Shown: positions 46,932 through 59,057, numbered from the stretch's first letter. The stretch: 64,000 nucleotides of DNA from Otatea glauca (GCA_036346275.1 CM070717.1:5329178-5393177), one strand, 5' to 3'. Made by a program: numbers and translations. The notes: a model not told the origin generated them from the sequence alone.

Positions 46932-47410
46932 GATATTTACATAATGAAAAAAGGTTGATGTATTTTAATATAGTCAAAATGTATCCTAACTATTTAAAAT
47001 TATGTATTATTTTGTAAATATTTAAAAATTGGAAGATGGATATTTACATAATGAAAAAAGATTGATGTATTTTGATATAGTAAAAATATATCCTAAGTAT
47101 TTACAATTATTTTCATTTTATAAAATAATAAAAAAAATGTTACATTGATATTTACATAATGAAATAAGGTTGATGTATTTGAACATAGTCAAAATATATC
47201 GTAACTATTTACAATTATTTATTATTTTGTAAATATTTAAAAATTGGAAGATGGATATTTACATAATGAAAAAAGATTGATGTATTTTCATTTAGTAAAA
47301 ATATATCCTAAGTATTTTTTCATTTTATAAAATAATAAAAAATTGCTAGATGGAAATTTACATAATGAAAAAAGGTTGATGTATTTCAACATATTCAAAA
47401 TTGCTACATG
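46932..47410 (+). repeat. About 107-bp tandem repeats inside the CACTA first intron
   Basis: GATATTTACATAATGAAAAA recurs at 46932, 47039, 47147, 47254 and (variant) 47353, giving steps of 107, 108, 107 and 99 bp. A 60-bp partial unit starts at 46872. Two unit types alternate, ending about TTGGAAGAT or TTGCTACAT. The inferred intron 46499-47491 is mostly this array. Confidence 0.85.
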
Positions 47411-47491
47411 GATATTTAAATCTTTTCATTTACAATTATATTGTTATTTGCAATTATATGCTTATGTGATGTTTCTTTTAATTAATTATAG

Positions 47492-50400
47492 ATGGACCGA
47501 AGGTGGATGTATGACACGGACCGTTGCGGCGCAGAGTTCTTTAATGGTGTGACATATTTTGTAAACGCTGCTGCGGCGCACAAGTCGAAGAATCTGTCGA
47601 ACTATATGTGTTGTCCATGCATTGATTGTAAAAATGAGAAGTTGTTTTCTACCATAGAGTCGATACGTGCACACTTACTTCGAAGGGGTTTCAAGGCTGG
47701 CTATACCTGTTGAACCGAGCATGGTGAAGATGAGATTGTGCATGAAGGGCAACATATTGGTGAAGATGACGGAGACAACGATATGACGGCGGTCGAAGAT
47801 ACGCTTGTCGATAGCCACGACGACGACCTTGATCAAATGTTGCGTGATGGGGAGGGGGACTTCACGAGTGAACGAGAGTTTCAAAAGTTCCAGCGTATGG
47901 TAGAGGACTCCACAACACCATTGTACCTTGGCTGCAAAGAGGAGCAAAAAAACTGCATACCGTGCTTACACTACTGCAGTTGAAGGCAAGCAATGGTTGG
48001 TCCGATAAGAGCTTCACTGAGCTCTTATGTGTTTTGGGGGACTTGCTTCCAGAGGGTAACGTGTTGCCTACAACTACGTACCAGGCCAAGCAGGTTGTCT
48101 GCCCGTTGGGACTGGAAGTACAAAAAATACACGCATGTCCAAACAATTGCATGTTGTATCGCAATGAGTTTGCACACTTAGATGCCTGTGCTGTTTGCAA
48201 AGCAAAGCGGTATAAGGGCAACGATGATATCCATAACGACGATATCGAGGTGGAGCATAAGAAGAAGAGGTCCCCCCGTAAGGTGGTGTGGTATTTTCCT
48301 ATAATCCCCCGTCTGAAGCGATTGTTTGCGAACAAAAGGCATGCCCAATTGCTACGATGGCACGCAGAAGAGCATAAGAAGGATGGAATGCTTAGGCACC
48401 CTGCTGATTCTGTGCAATGGAGGAACATCGACAGAAAATATAAGAAGCACTTTGCATATGATGTGAGGAATATTCGGTTTGGGTTGAGTACGGATGGGAT
48501 GAATCCTTTCGGCAACATGAGTAGCCGTCACAGTACTTGGCCGGTGACTCTATGTATTTACAACCTTCCTCCTTGGCTTTGTATGAAGCGGAAGTACATT
48601 ATGATGCCACTAATGATCCAAGGGCCCAGGCAACCTGGCAACGATATCGATGTGTACCTCAAACCATTGGTTGAAGATCTTCTAATACTGTGGAACAATG
48701 GAGTACGGGTATGGGACGAGTACAAAAGAGAGAACTTTATCCTACGCGCATTGTTGTTCGTAACCATTAATGATTACCCTGCCCTTGGTAACCTGTCGGG
48801 ACAGACGATAAAAGGGTTCAACGGATGCGCCCAGTGCTTGGATGATACAGCTAGCCGGTGGCTGAAGAATTGTCGGAAAATGGCGTACATGCGACATCGT
48901 AGTTTCCTTCGCAAGGATCACCCATACCACAATAATAAGAGAGCCTTTGACAGGACAAAGGAGATTGCCTTAGCCCCAAAAATCGGACAGGGAAACAGAT
49001 ATTTGCGGCCGTAAAAGATCTTCATATTATTCACGAAAAGGGAACCGGCAGTACATCTATCTCGAGTTCCCGTGACAAGGCTCCTTTGTGGAAAAAGAGA
49101 TCAGTATTTTGGGTCCTACCATACTGGCAACACTTGGAAGTTCGACACGCAATCGACGTCATGCACATAGAGAAGAACGTGTGCGACAGCTTGCTTGGTA
49201 TCTTACTGGATATACCTGGCAAAACAAAAGATACCCTCCACGCACGGATGGACCTTGAAGATATGAAACTTAGGAAGGAGCTGCATCACGAAGACATGGA
49301 TACAGGCAAGAAGTACCTACCCGCAGCCTGCTACACTCTGAGCAAGAAAGAAAAAATTAGTGTGTGCGAATGCTTGCACGGAGTGAAAGTTCCGTCTGGT
49401 TACTCTGCCAACATAAAGAGACTAGTCTCAATGAAAGACTTAAAATTAATTGGCATGAAGTCTCACGATTGCCACGTGATGATGACACAGATGCTTCCAA
49501 TTGCAATTAGGGGTGTTCTGCTAGAGAAAGTCCGAGACCCAATTATAAAGTTGTGTTCATTCTTCAACGCGATTTCACAGAAGGCCATCGATCCATTGAA
49601 ACTAGATAAGCTGCAGGAAGACGTGGTCCACACTCTCTGCAGGCTCGAGATGTGTTTCCCTCCATCTTTTTTTGATATTATAGACCATCTCATTGTTCAC
49701 ATTGTGAAAGAGATACGGATTCTCGGTCCCGTGTTTCTACATCAGATGTATACTTTTGAGAGGATCATGGGGGTTATAAAGAAATATGTTCATAACCGAC
49801 ATCGGCCGGAAGGTTGCATTGCAGATGGTTTGGGAACCGAGGAGGTCATTGAGTTATGCGTCGATTATATGGATCTCAAACCGATTGGTGTTCCTACATC
49901 ACGGCATGAGGGTAGGCTACAGGGCAAAGGGACACTGGGCGAGAAATCACTCCGTACTAACAATCTAGCTTCATTCATACAAGCACATTTCGCAGTTTTG
50001 GGACAATCAGTTGTTGTGGCCCCGTATGTCAACATGCACAAGAGCATGCTATCCAGAACAAACCCAGCGAAGTCAGAGGGTTGGATCGCGAGAGAGCATA
50101 GAGATAACTTCGGCGATTGGTTGCGTAGGCACATGATGCATACGGAAACAGAGTGCGCTCAGTTGAAAGTGTTGGCTCAGGGACCATCATCTACAATTCA
50201 TACATTCCAAGGGTACGACATAAATGGTTTTACATTTTATACAAGAGCACAAGATAAAAAGAGCATGAACCAAAACAGCGGTATCCGTACAGACGCCTAC
50301 GACAGCAAAGAAAATAGGCAAAGTTACTATGAATTCATAGAAGAGATTTGGGAGCTTGACTCTGGAACTTTGAAGGTCCCTCTCTTTCGGTGCCAATGGG

Positions 50401-50729
50401 TCAGGCTTCCGGGGGGTGTTAACATCGACAAATACGGTATCACTACCGTGGACCTCAAACTCGTCGGATATAAGGAAGAGCCATTCGTACTTGCTAATTC
50501 TATTACACAAATCTTCTTTGTAACCGACCCGGGTAACAAGGAACACCACGTGGTTATTCAAGGAAAAAGAAGGATTGTCGGAGTTCAGAATGTTGTCGAC
50601 GAGGAAGAATACAACCAGTTCGATGAGCTTCCTCCTTTCGGAGAGAACGTTGAACTAAGTCTCATGGAAGATAGTGAGGAAGCTACGTACGTACGCCGCG
50701 ATCATAACGAAGGTCGAATCGTAGCTTAG
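47492..50729 (+). pseudogene. CACTA TNP2-type transposase (TnpD-like), broken
   Basis: The start is ATG at 47492, directly after a splice acceptor. Domains in order: transposase-associated N-terminal part (MDRRWMYDTDRCGAEF; CCPCIDCKNEK, 47492-47713); acidic linker (47738-47983); TNP2 transposase core (47962-49014, with LSTDGMNPFGN and PALGNLSGQTIKGFNGC); then 49086-50729 with PYWQHLEVRHAIDVMHIEKN, the DUF4218-type region (IDHLIVHIVKEIRILGP) and the DUF4216-type region (GTLKVPLFRCQWV, YKEEPFVLANSI). Three lesions are visible: TGA at 47711-47713 where relatives have Trp, a frameshift in the A-run near 47946-47952, and a frameshift near 48,990-49,000. Otherwise it is long and well preserved, suggesting recent loss of function. 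It would act in the nucleus to excise and insert the element. Confidence 0.93.
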
Positions 50730-51134
50730 TTGTTCAAATTAAAGATGCTTTCTTTCGTACGAACAACATGTTTATTTTCTTTTGTGTAACAAATAATGTA
50801 TTACATGAGGCAATGGATTGGAATGCATTTGTGTGAATTGTTACAAGTCGCACCATCCGTGCCATGCATACTCCTTCAGTCCATCTACAATTTATTTATT
50901 ATTTCAAAATTTGAAATTTGTAAGACTTAATATGAATTTTTTGAGCACTATTTGATTTTTGAACTATTAAAATAGTGAGCAATTTGGTTTTTCTGAATTT
51001 TATAACTTAGTCTAAATTAGGGGAAAATATTTATATGACATATTACATGTCCTGTAGTATGCCTCAAAAAAATTTCAGATTATTTGGATGAAATTTGATA
51101 GTATTTCGTTGGTCTGTGAAATGAAATAAATACT
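50730..51134. other. A/T-rich spacer after the CACTA transposase
   Basis: Contains probable 3'UTR (AATAATG-type sequence near 50790) and no supported frame. A second CACTA gene (TnpA type) is not recognisable here. Confidence 0.5.
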
Positions 51135-51138
51135 GTAT

Positions 51139-51672
51139 ATATCACTGTCGGTTCACTTTAACCTAGCAGTGATACTTAATACTACTGCCAGTTTACAAAT
51201 ATCTCCAGCAGTGATAGTGACTTATCACTGCCGGTTCTTGTAAAAACCGGTAGGAATACGAAGTATCCGGTTCTTGTAAAAACCGGCAGGAATACGAAGT
51301 ATCACTGCTGGGGTTAAAGAGAGTCGACAGTGATAGTGTCCTTATCACTGCCGGTTCTTTTAAAATTCGGCAGTGATACTATATATCACTATTGGATTTT
51401 AGTAGAACCGGCAGTGATAGTGTCCTTATCAATGCCGATTCTGTTAAAATCCGGCAGTGATACTATATATCACTGTCGGGTTTTAGTAGAACCGGCAGTG
51501 ATAGTGTCCTTATCACTGCCGGTTCTGTTAAAAGCCGGCAGTGATACTATATATCACTGTCGGGTTTTAGTAGAACCGACAGTGATAGTGTATTATCACT
51601 GTCGGCTCTATTTATGACCCGGCAGTGATATGATATCACTGCCAGTTATGTTGGGACCCGGCAGTGATAGTC
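51139..51672. repeat. Right subterminal motif array of CACTA
   Basis: Roughly twenty copies of TATCACTGCCGGTT and AACCGGCAGTGATA, in tandem modules of about 60-65 bp (for example 51406-51466, 51467-51527, 51528-51586), each with ATATATCACTGTCGGGTTTT. The motif is the same as at 46052-46374, which ties both arrays to one element or family. Confidence 0.9.
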
Positions 51673-51678
51673 CACCCC

Positions 51679-52030
51679 TATAAACATCACTGTCGCGCCC
51701 AACCATTGCCCTTCTCCTGTCACTTGCATCTCCGCCACCTTCACCTCCCAACCTCCGCGCCTTCGGCCGCATCGAGCCTCCCCGTCGCCGCCTCGGGCCT
51801 CCCCGCTATTGCCGCATCCTCTCCGCCGTTGTCTCGTCCTCCCTGTAGTCGAGGCCGTCGCATCCCTTCGCCGCCGCCGCCGCCATCGCATCCCCTCCCC
51901 ACACTGTCGTCGGCTCTGCCCCGTGGTCATCGCCGCCTCGGGCCTCCCCGCCACTACCTCTACATCGGCATCAACCTTTCTCGGGTTCGTTCCTTTTTGC
52001 TATCCCCTATTTGATTTCTCGTCCAATAAG
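51679..52030 (+). other. TATA box and G/C-rich leader-like block beside the right array
   Basis: TATAAAC at 51679-51685 is followed by a C-rich block (51690-51985) with a GCCGCCGCC run and a possible splice donor CTCGG|GTTCG near 51981. It looks like a plant promoter plus 5'UTR exon. A low-complexity Pro/Ser/Arg-rich frame (51664-52014) is not convincing as protein. It may be a captured gene start or the beginning of a second CACTA transcript. Confidence 0.4.
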
Positions 52031-52330
52031 AAAAATGTCTGATGTGTGATGCTGCTCGTGAGGAGCTTGCGGGGATTTTTCTGTGCCGTGGTTGTGCTAT
52101 GTCCAAGCAGCTTTCGTCCAGTGTGCAAAAACTTGAATGTGGTTGTGGGGATTAACATAAGGATTGTGTATATAACTTAATCTTGAATGCGGTGACAGTG
52201 GCATGAGCAAATCCAACACTTGGCTCATTTAGCACTTTGCATGAGCAAATCCACTGTTATTACAAAGTGTTAATAGAAATCAATAAGTTCATGAAGTACC
52301 CTCTCACTGTGCTCTTTCAGCTTCTTAGTT

Positions 52331-52410
52331 GCTAAATTGCTCCAATGTTATTATAAAGTGCTAAATTGCTCCACTGTTATTGTAAAGTGCTAAATTGCTC
52401 CACTGTGCTC
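52331..52410 (+). repeat. 29-bp tandem repeats
   Basis: GCTAAATTGCTCCA units start at 52331, 52360 and 52389, flanked by a duplicated CTCNTTCAGCTTCTTAGT phrase at about 52312 and 52408. A separate 27-bp duplication (TTAGTTTGGCTAGTTCATTC) stands at 52823 and 52880. The rest of 52030-52953 shows no gene. Confidence 0.8.
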
Positions 52411-52953
52411 ATTCAGCTTCTTAGTGGTTTGTATGCTTGTGTCAGAATATAAGCATATTTGTATGTATGCTTCAAGTTGCTTAATTTGCATATTTGTTCA
52501 CCCAAGCAGAATGAAATCTGCATAGGATGGTATGTATGCTTGTGTTACAATATATGCTGCATTTTGTACCTTTTCTGTCTGTGTCATGGAAACTCACCTT
52601 GCTGCCTTGACGTTGCTCGATGATGATAATGGGTGAAAAAAATGATCATAACAGTTAATTTTGCGAGTTTGGCCTTGAACCGGTAGACTTGCATGCTAAT
52701 AAGTCTTTCTGTTGCTCAATTATGATAACCATTCAAGCCTGATATTGTATTGTTTAGCACCTATCAGTATTGCTTTGTTGCGTTTACTCTGATTTTTGAG
52801 GTATTGGACAGTACATAGTTGGTTAGTTTGGCTAGTTCATTCTGTTAGCTACTGATCAGAACCCCACTTGTTTATTCAGTTAGTTTGGCTAGTTCATTCT
52901 GTTAGCCTGCTACTGAATGCTGTTGTTGGTTCGGTTGTACTGACTTTACTATG

Positions 52954-55900
52954 TGTAACATCCAAAAAATTTGACATATAATTTCGCTCACGTGCATTTT
53001 TGTGATTTTCTGAATTTATTGGATTTTCCCAGAAATTATTTGAATTCATTTTAATTAAGTATATTGAACCTTTGGTGAAAACTAATTATATATAGATAAG
53101 AATAATATGAAGTTTTGTCAAAAATATTTTATTTAAGTTCAGAATGTTTCAAGGTATTTATGAGAATTTTCTTGGATATTTCCTGATTTTTTTATTGCCC
53201 TAAATGAATTAATCTAATTTTGAGAATTATTTTAATTCAAAAAGCTTTTGAAAATCTTGAACAAGATCTTGGGCCAAAGACCTGGCGCATGTCGTGAGCC
53301 CAGTCGCGCGCGCCCGCTCACCCGGCCTTCGCCGCCGCCGCGCCACCGTTAGATCAAGATTGTGAGGTTAAGATCATGCGGTGTTGGTTTGGAAAATTTT
53401 GATCGCGTCCGTTGATTTTGGAAGGTGCGGATTGGATTGGATCGGCCGAGATCTAATCGTGGCCTCTCGTTGCAGATCGGACGGCTCTCGGTCGTCGTCT
53501 CCGATTCGGTTTCCGAATCCGCCGCCGCTTGCCGTCGCCGTCGCGTGATTTAGGGTTTCCTTCCCAGCGCGCATGCCGAGGCTACAAAAGCCGCAGCCGC
53601 ACTCCAATGTTCCTCGTTCCTTGCGCGCGCCCGAGGCTCTAGCCTCTTCACTGTTTATTGCCGCCGCCGCCGAGAGCTCGTCAGAGTTCTTTGCAGCGCC
53701 GCCGCGAGTTTTTGCGCCGCTCGCGCGGTCAAGCCTCCTCCCGCCGAATCGGTTCCAGATCTGGGTCGTTGCGTTCCAAGACGCGCCGAGGCCGCCACTT
53801 ATTCTCACCGTAGTCGCTACCAAACGCCGCTCGGGTAGTCGTCTTCCTCCGCTCTGGTGCAAGCCCGCCGCCGTGTCTCGGAGCTTCGCACGGCCGTTGG
53901 ATCTTCGCCGAACCGTCTGGATCAAGCCACGTCGCTTCTTCAGCAGTGTTCTGCTTGGGTATATTTCTAACCGTTAGGTTTGAATAGACGTTCGGGATTG
54001 AGACGCGTGTGCGTAGTGTGTCAGCTGTTGGATCGTCTCGCAGATGTGCGACGCGTGTCGGTGCGGGTACCGAAGCATCGTGCGCCGGGTGCACCGTGGA
54101 CAGGCGTGTGCCGTGGACTTGGTCCATAGACCGAGCGACGTGGCGCAATTTGATTGGCCCACGTATCGCGATGACGTCATGCTGATATCAGCCGGTCCAC
54201 AACACGGTATCTCGAGTCCACGGTGGACCAGCGTGTTTTCGTGGACTAAGTCCACGCGCCGAGGCCACGTGTTCGTCTCTGATTGGTCCACGTGTTGCTT
54301 GCGCATTAATCGGTAATTTCCAGTAGAAAAATAATTCGGGAAAATCGGTTTTTCTAATTTCTGTATTTTCAGTATTTATTCAAACTTCAAAAGGCTATAT
54401 CTTTTGCATTTTAACTCGGATTTGAGTGATTCAAATTTCTAAAAAATATTAAAATAAAGATCTATTTATTGGTGAATTTTATTTTATTTTTGGAGTTTTT
54501 TTGCTCTCGGGTTTGGTGTTTATTTGCTATTTTGGCATCGTTTCGCGTAGACGTTGAACTGCTCGGTGATCCGGAGGAAGATTCGTCGCTCCAAGACCCA
54601 AGCTCGGATCAAGACCAGCACCTACTCCAAGGCAAGTTGTGCCTTGATCATGTTGCACCTAATTTTCACCAAAATTGCTATTTTATCTCTTAAACTTTAT
54701 GCATGATATTTTATATGTATAAATGATTTCAATTAGTATGGGAATTAGATAATAGGCCTATTTGAATTAAATCATACCTTGTCAATTTTATGCCATGATC
54801 TATTTGTCACCCTAGGATGTGGAATTATAGTTGGTTAATATTGATAATCAACCTGGGCTAGTTAGACCGTCATAGAATTCTTAGCCATGCCACGTCATCA
54901 CATGTGTCCGAATGTTGATACTTAATCTTGACTAATGGAATAGGGAACAATGTTTATGAATTGGTGTGTCATGTGTCGTCACACGTTGATATCAAGTTGT
55001 CGTGGCGAGGAGGTCACACATCTAGATTGAAATGTTGATGGCATGTGGTGCTTGGTAATCAACCGGGTGGTAATGATTTTAGATTGGGGCAAGTGGCAAG
55101 GCGGTGTGCCAAGGTGGGCGAGGGTTGGCGGGGTATGTGGAAGTCTTGCCTTAATCACCTTAAGGACTTAACCTTGCAAGCCTTTGACCGAGTCCTTCTT
55201 GCAACCACATGTCTAGAATGGGACAAACCTAGTGAATAATTTGTGAAACCTAGATTTCGATCTTGTCGTGGTGAATAGTGAGTCCCGGTTACGGTTTAAC
55301 TCACATGGCGCAAGAGGGGGCCTGTTGTGGTGGTTTAACCCTTCATGTTGAAACCTTAGCGAGCGATCTTGGGTCTAGGTGTAGCATTGTAAAGGCTTTG
55401 TTACGATCACTCGCCTTGGTGGTGTTTGGTTGTATCGTGTGGGTAAAGTGCATAACCTCTGCAGAGTGTACAATCTATTCGAATAGCCGTGCTCACGGTA
55501 TTGGGCAATGCTCGGAATTACAGCTTAAGGGTTAGACTTTTGTTAAACAAAAACCTATTGGGATGGCAAGGTGCCATGGAAGGTGAAAATTGATTTAGGA
55601 TTAGGAACTTGGTGTATTTCAGAAATACCGAATTTATTAATTACTGTATTTGTTTTACTGCTTTCCAATCTATTTATTATATTCTTGTTAAATGATGCTT
55701 TATTGCAAAATAGCCATATTAGCCATTCCTTTGGATTAAGCCAAGCATATAGAATATTAGACTTGCATTGCTGTGCACAACTTGTTGAGTGCTTTATGTA
55801 CTCACCCCAACAACAACAACTTCAGAAGAGGAAGAATCTACGCCCTTCGTGGAGGAGGATTATATGGATGCGAATGCTTAGGGTCCGAGCCTCATCAGTT

Positions 55901-56148
55901 GCCTGCGGTGAACTGGGGAGCTGCTTCGCTTATTTATTTTTCTGCTGCTGCTTATTTGCTATTTCTTTTATAAGCCCTGTGTGGCAACAATCATGTAAGA
56001 CAACAGTTACTATTAATTATTAAAGTTATGCTATATTCCGCTGTGTATGACTATGATAGCATCTATGTTGAGCCTGTGTGCACTAGCGTGATCCTGGACT
56101 AGTGCGGTATACACAGTGGGTCCGGATTTGCAAATTCGGGTCCCGACA
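52954..56148 (+). mobile_element. 5' LTR of gypsy element D
   Basis: 3195 bp, TGTAACATCC...GGGTCCCGACA. It matches the 3' LTR at 61834 and solo LTR A. The preceding bases CTATG are the candidate TSD; the right side is outside the window. The TATA box reads TACAAAAG (53583-53590) where the 3' LTR and LTRs A and E have TATAAAAG. ATGACGTCAT is at 54171-54180. The MSA-like site has one change (TAACCGTTAGG, 53968-53978). Confidence 0.95.
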
Positions 56149-56152
56149 GAGG

Positions 56153-56166
56153 TGGTATCAGAGCCA
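56153..56166 (+). promoter_or_regulatory. Primer binding site of element D
   Basis: TGGTATCAGAGCCA, complementary to the 3' end of plant initiator tRNA-Met, four bases after the LTR. Confidence 0.95.
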
Positions 56167-56509
56167 TACTGACTATAGGTCTTGGCCCTAGGTAGTTGGT
56201 ATCTCTTAGGAGTGTCCAAAATTATTTTCTAAAAAAAAAGGTGAAATTGACTAATAAGAAACTCTTGGCTTATCTCATCCTTCTACTCCCATCCTTGCTA
56301 AATTACCTTATTTTCGTTGTCGTTTCGAGTGGAGATCTTATTCAAAATTTTGTTTTGAATAGATGCCGATCTTCCGCCTTTCGAGTCGAGGTGGTGGCTA
56401 CGCCATGGAGCCGTGGAGAGTTCTTCAAGTGATTGGAGGCTTTGATCGTCCGCTCTACCGAGGAAGCAAGCTGGGCGTCAGCGGTGTGCATCGGGATTCT
56501 TCGCAGTGA

Positions 56510-56961
56510 TCATCTTCACTCGAGTGCGACGAGACCATCGGACCGATCCACATCACCGCCCGGAGGTTCACTTACGAGGCTGGAGTTCAGGAGGCTGCTA
56601 GACTTGCTCTACGATGGATCTGCGACGACTACGCCTACGAGCTTCGCGACACTGTGTTTCGACTTCACCCGACAGTGCGAGCATGCCAGCGTCAACGGAT
56701 CGTGGAGGGGGAGTGTGCTCTGCAAGACACCTTGCCGAGTTGCCACCGCCAGAGGATCACCTGAGGGACACTGTGCAGGAGCTGGAGACAACGTGTGAGG
56801 CGCTGAGAGTGGCGGAGCGAGAGCTTCAAAAGACCCGTGACGCCGCAGCCAGAGTCATCGGTGAGTTCGAGGAGGCCTTGCAGGTAGCCGAGGAGATAGC
56901 AGATCAAGTCGCCCAGAGCCGGATGAGGTCGCCAAGAAGAAGAAGAGGAAGAAGACCCTAA
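56510..56961 (+). pseudogene. Extra reading frame before gag in element D (coiled-coil type)
   Basis: Two frames give one apparent protein. 56510-56758 encodes HITARRFTYEAGVQEAARL and LRDTVFRLHPTVRACQRQR. After a slip near 56740, 56614-56961 continues with EDHLRDTVQELETTCEALRV, then a heptad-like stretch and a basic end RSPRRRRGRRP. The second half should form a coiled coil followed by an Arg-rich tail. It lies between PBS and gag, where family B has only a 620-bp leader. Similar gag-associated hypothetical proteins with coiled coils are known beside some grass gypsy elements; the function is unknown to me. Confidence 0.55.
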
Positions 56962-57309
56962 GAGCGTGAGTGGGAGCCCGAGGGCCAGCAGAGGGTCACG
57001 GGATAGGTTCGCACCCATGCCACCCCACCCACCGTGTATGCACGGATCGCCTCTCAACGGTGGCGGATGAGTGAGAGTCGGTCTTAGAGTTGTGTTGAGA
57101 CTCGAGTGTTGAGTCGCGTCTTTAAGTTAGCCTTTACCTTTTAGTAGACGTTAAGGTTGCATGTTTAGTTTGGTTCTTAATTGTTTCTTGAGTGTGCAGA
57201 TGTGTTGCAAAGCCCTTAGGCATTGTAAGCAACCATACCAAGTATTAATAAAGATTATTTAAGTTGGGTTTAACCTGTTTCCCGCCTTAGAAATTCTTGC
57301 ATCTTATCT

Positions 57310-58140
57310 ATGCTACATCTACCTTTCCTAACCCAAGAAGCAATCAAGCGGATGGTGAACACCCGCAAAGAACAACGGAGCTTCAGAAGTGGTCTGCGCC
57401 AGAGCAACAATCCCAACGAAGGAGCACCACCGCATCGAGCACCGCCAATGGATATGCGAGAACTTGGGAGCTTTTCTCGCAAGCAGACTCGCTTGATGCG
57501 CATAATGATGCGTGAGATGACCAATATGGCTGCAGTCAACAACCCCGCTACTCAGATTAATAATGGCGGACCTCGTCCTTATTCCAAATTGTCAGACTTT
57601 ATGAGGACCCGACCGCCAACATTCTCGGGCAACGTCAACCCATTGGAAGCAGATGATTGGCTGAGAACCATTGAGAGGAAGTTGTACATCACGCAATGTG
57701 AAGGGCATGAGAAGGTTCTTTATACATCCCATCAGCTTGAGGGAACAGCTGCAGAATGGTGGGAGAACTACTGTGCTACTCACGAGGCACCCATGGAAAT
57801 CACGTGGGAAGAATTCGCAATGTCCTTTCGCCAATACCACGTACCAGAAGGAATGATGGACCTGAAAAAGGAAGAATTCAGGGCTCTTAAGCAAGGAGGC
57901 CAACCGGTGGCTGATTACTTGAACAAATTCACGCAGTTAGCTCGCTATGCTCCTGAAGATGTGGCAACGGACAAGGCTAGGCAGTCCCGATTCATGAAAG
58001 GATTAAACTCAGGACTGCAAGTGGGGCTGATTACCCACACTTTTCCAGATTTCAAGAATTGGTAAACAAGGCTTTGATTTTGGAGGATAAGCGCAGGGAG
58101 CTTGGGGAAAATCACAAGCGCTTGATGACTAACCCTGTGG
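57310..58140 (+). pseudogene. Element D gag (capsid region)
   Basis: The frame opens at 57310; ATG at 57352 (MVNTRKEQ) is an equally good start. The capsid domain is complete: RTRPPTFSGNVNPLEADDW, AAEWWENYCATHEAPMEIT, FRALKQGGQPVADYLNKFTQ and SRFMKGLNSGLQ. A frameshift near 58050 ends the frame at 58065, and the sense continues in another frame (ELVNKALILEDKRRELGE) to a stop near 58148. It forms the particle core around the RNA. Unlike unit B, the second half of the capsid domain is present. Confidence 0.9.
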
Positions 58141-58177
58141 ACGCCTAACCACTGCGAATGAGGATGACCCATACAGT

Positions 58178-58891
58178 TTGCTAAGTTCCAACCGCAAGTC
58201 GTTAACAAACCAAAGAACACTTGCACGCGACCACCGTGACGAGTTATCGACACCGGCCCAAGGTAACAATGCTCAAGGGGGAGTGCAGCAGTCAGCCGCT
58301 AGAAGGTGCTACAGTTGCAATGAGCTGGGGCATTATGCCAACAGATGTCCCCAGAAAGGAGGTATCACGCCAGTGCGCTTCAACCTTGGGACGACACCTG
58401 CTAAGGCGCCGATGACGGGAGCAAATCGAGGAGCTGGACAGGCACGAGCAACGCCTCAAGCTACTATTCGAGGCAGAGTCAACCACATCACCGCCGATGG
58501 AGCCCAGGAAGCATCAGACGTCATACTGGGTAAGTTTTTGGTAAACTCAGTACCTGCAATAGTATTATTTGATTCAGGAGCTTCGCATTCATTTGTCTCT
58601 CGAGCTTTTGCATCTGAAAATGGTTTGAGCATGAAAAATCTTAAGTGTGTGATGCTAGTCCAAGCCCAAGGATCTGAGTTAAGATCTAACCTTGGATGTT
58701 TGGGGGTAAAGCTAAAAATTAATGGGGTAGAGTTCCTAGCGAACTTGATTATTCTAGATGCCCAAGTTTTAGATGTTATCCTCGGTATGGATTGGTTAAC
58801 CAAGCATAAGACAAGATTGGATTGCGGTCAAAGGATTGTATCCATTGAGAGCCCTAGAGGAGAAAAGGTGGAATTCGAGCGACATCGGTAA
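58178..58891 (+). pseudogene. Element D zinc knuckle and aspartic protease
   Basis: 237 codons. One knuckle, CYSCNELGHYANRC (C44, C47, H52, C57 of this segment), closes gag. The protease follows with active site VLFDSGASHSFVS (D132-S133-G134) and the hallmark DVILGMDWL. The segment is cut by frameshift and stop at about 58860-58890. Remnants with SVKAFIEDVSLVV-like sequence continue in other frames towards RT. Confidence 0.9.
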
Positions 58892-59057
58892 GGGTCAATT
58901 AATTGTTAATAGCGTGAAAGCCTTCATAGAGGACGTGTCGCTGGTCGTGAATATCCAGATGTATTTCGGAGGATCTACCGAATGCCGCTGGACCGTGACA
59001 TCGAGTTTGTCATTGAGTTAGTACCGTACAAAGACCAATAGCAAAAGACCTTATCGG

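Larger units (their letters stand above)
46021..52953 (+). mobile_element. CACTA (En/Spm-type) DNA transposon, right end not found
   Basis: The left terminus CACTAATACAGAACA is followed by an array of GCCGGTT/AACCGGC motifs, a 5'UTR exon with intron, a TNP2-type transposase gene, a spacer and a second motif array. This is the full plan of an autonomous CACTA element. No matching ...TATTAGTG right terminus is seen before 52953, where gypsy element D begins. Either D inserted inside this element and the right end is outside the window, or the right end was lost. The boundary at 52953 is therefore only a lower limit. Confidence 0.85.

Noticed and set aside
46932..47410. Centromere-type satellite
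   Set aside because: Only about five units, confined to the intron of the CACTA gene.
51139..51672. CRISPR-like array appearance of the regular repeats
   Set aside because: The motifs are inverted pairs of a CACTA subterminal array with no unique spacers of constant length, in a plant nuclear context.
51664..52014. Pro/Ser/Arg-rich frame after the CACTA right array
   Set aside because: Low complexity from a C-rich leader; better read as 5'UTR-like sequence.
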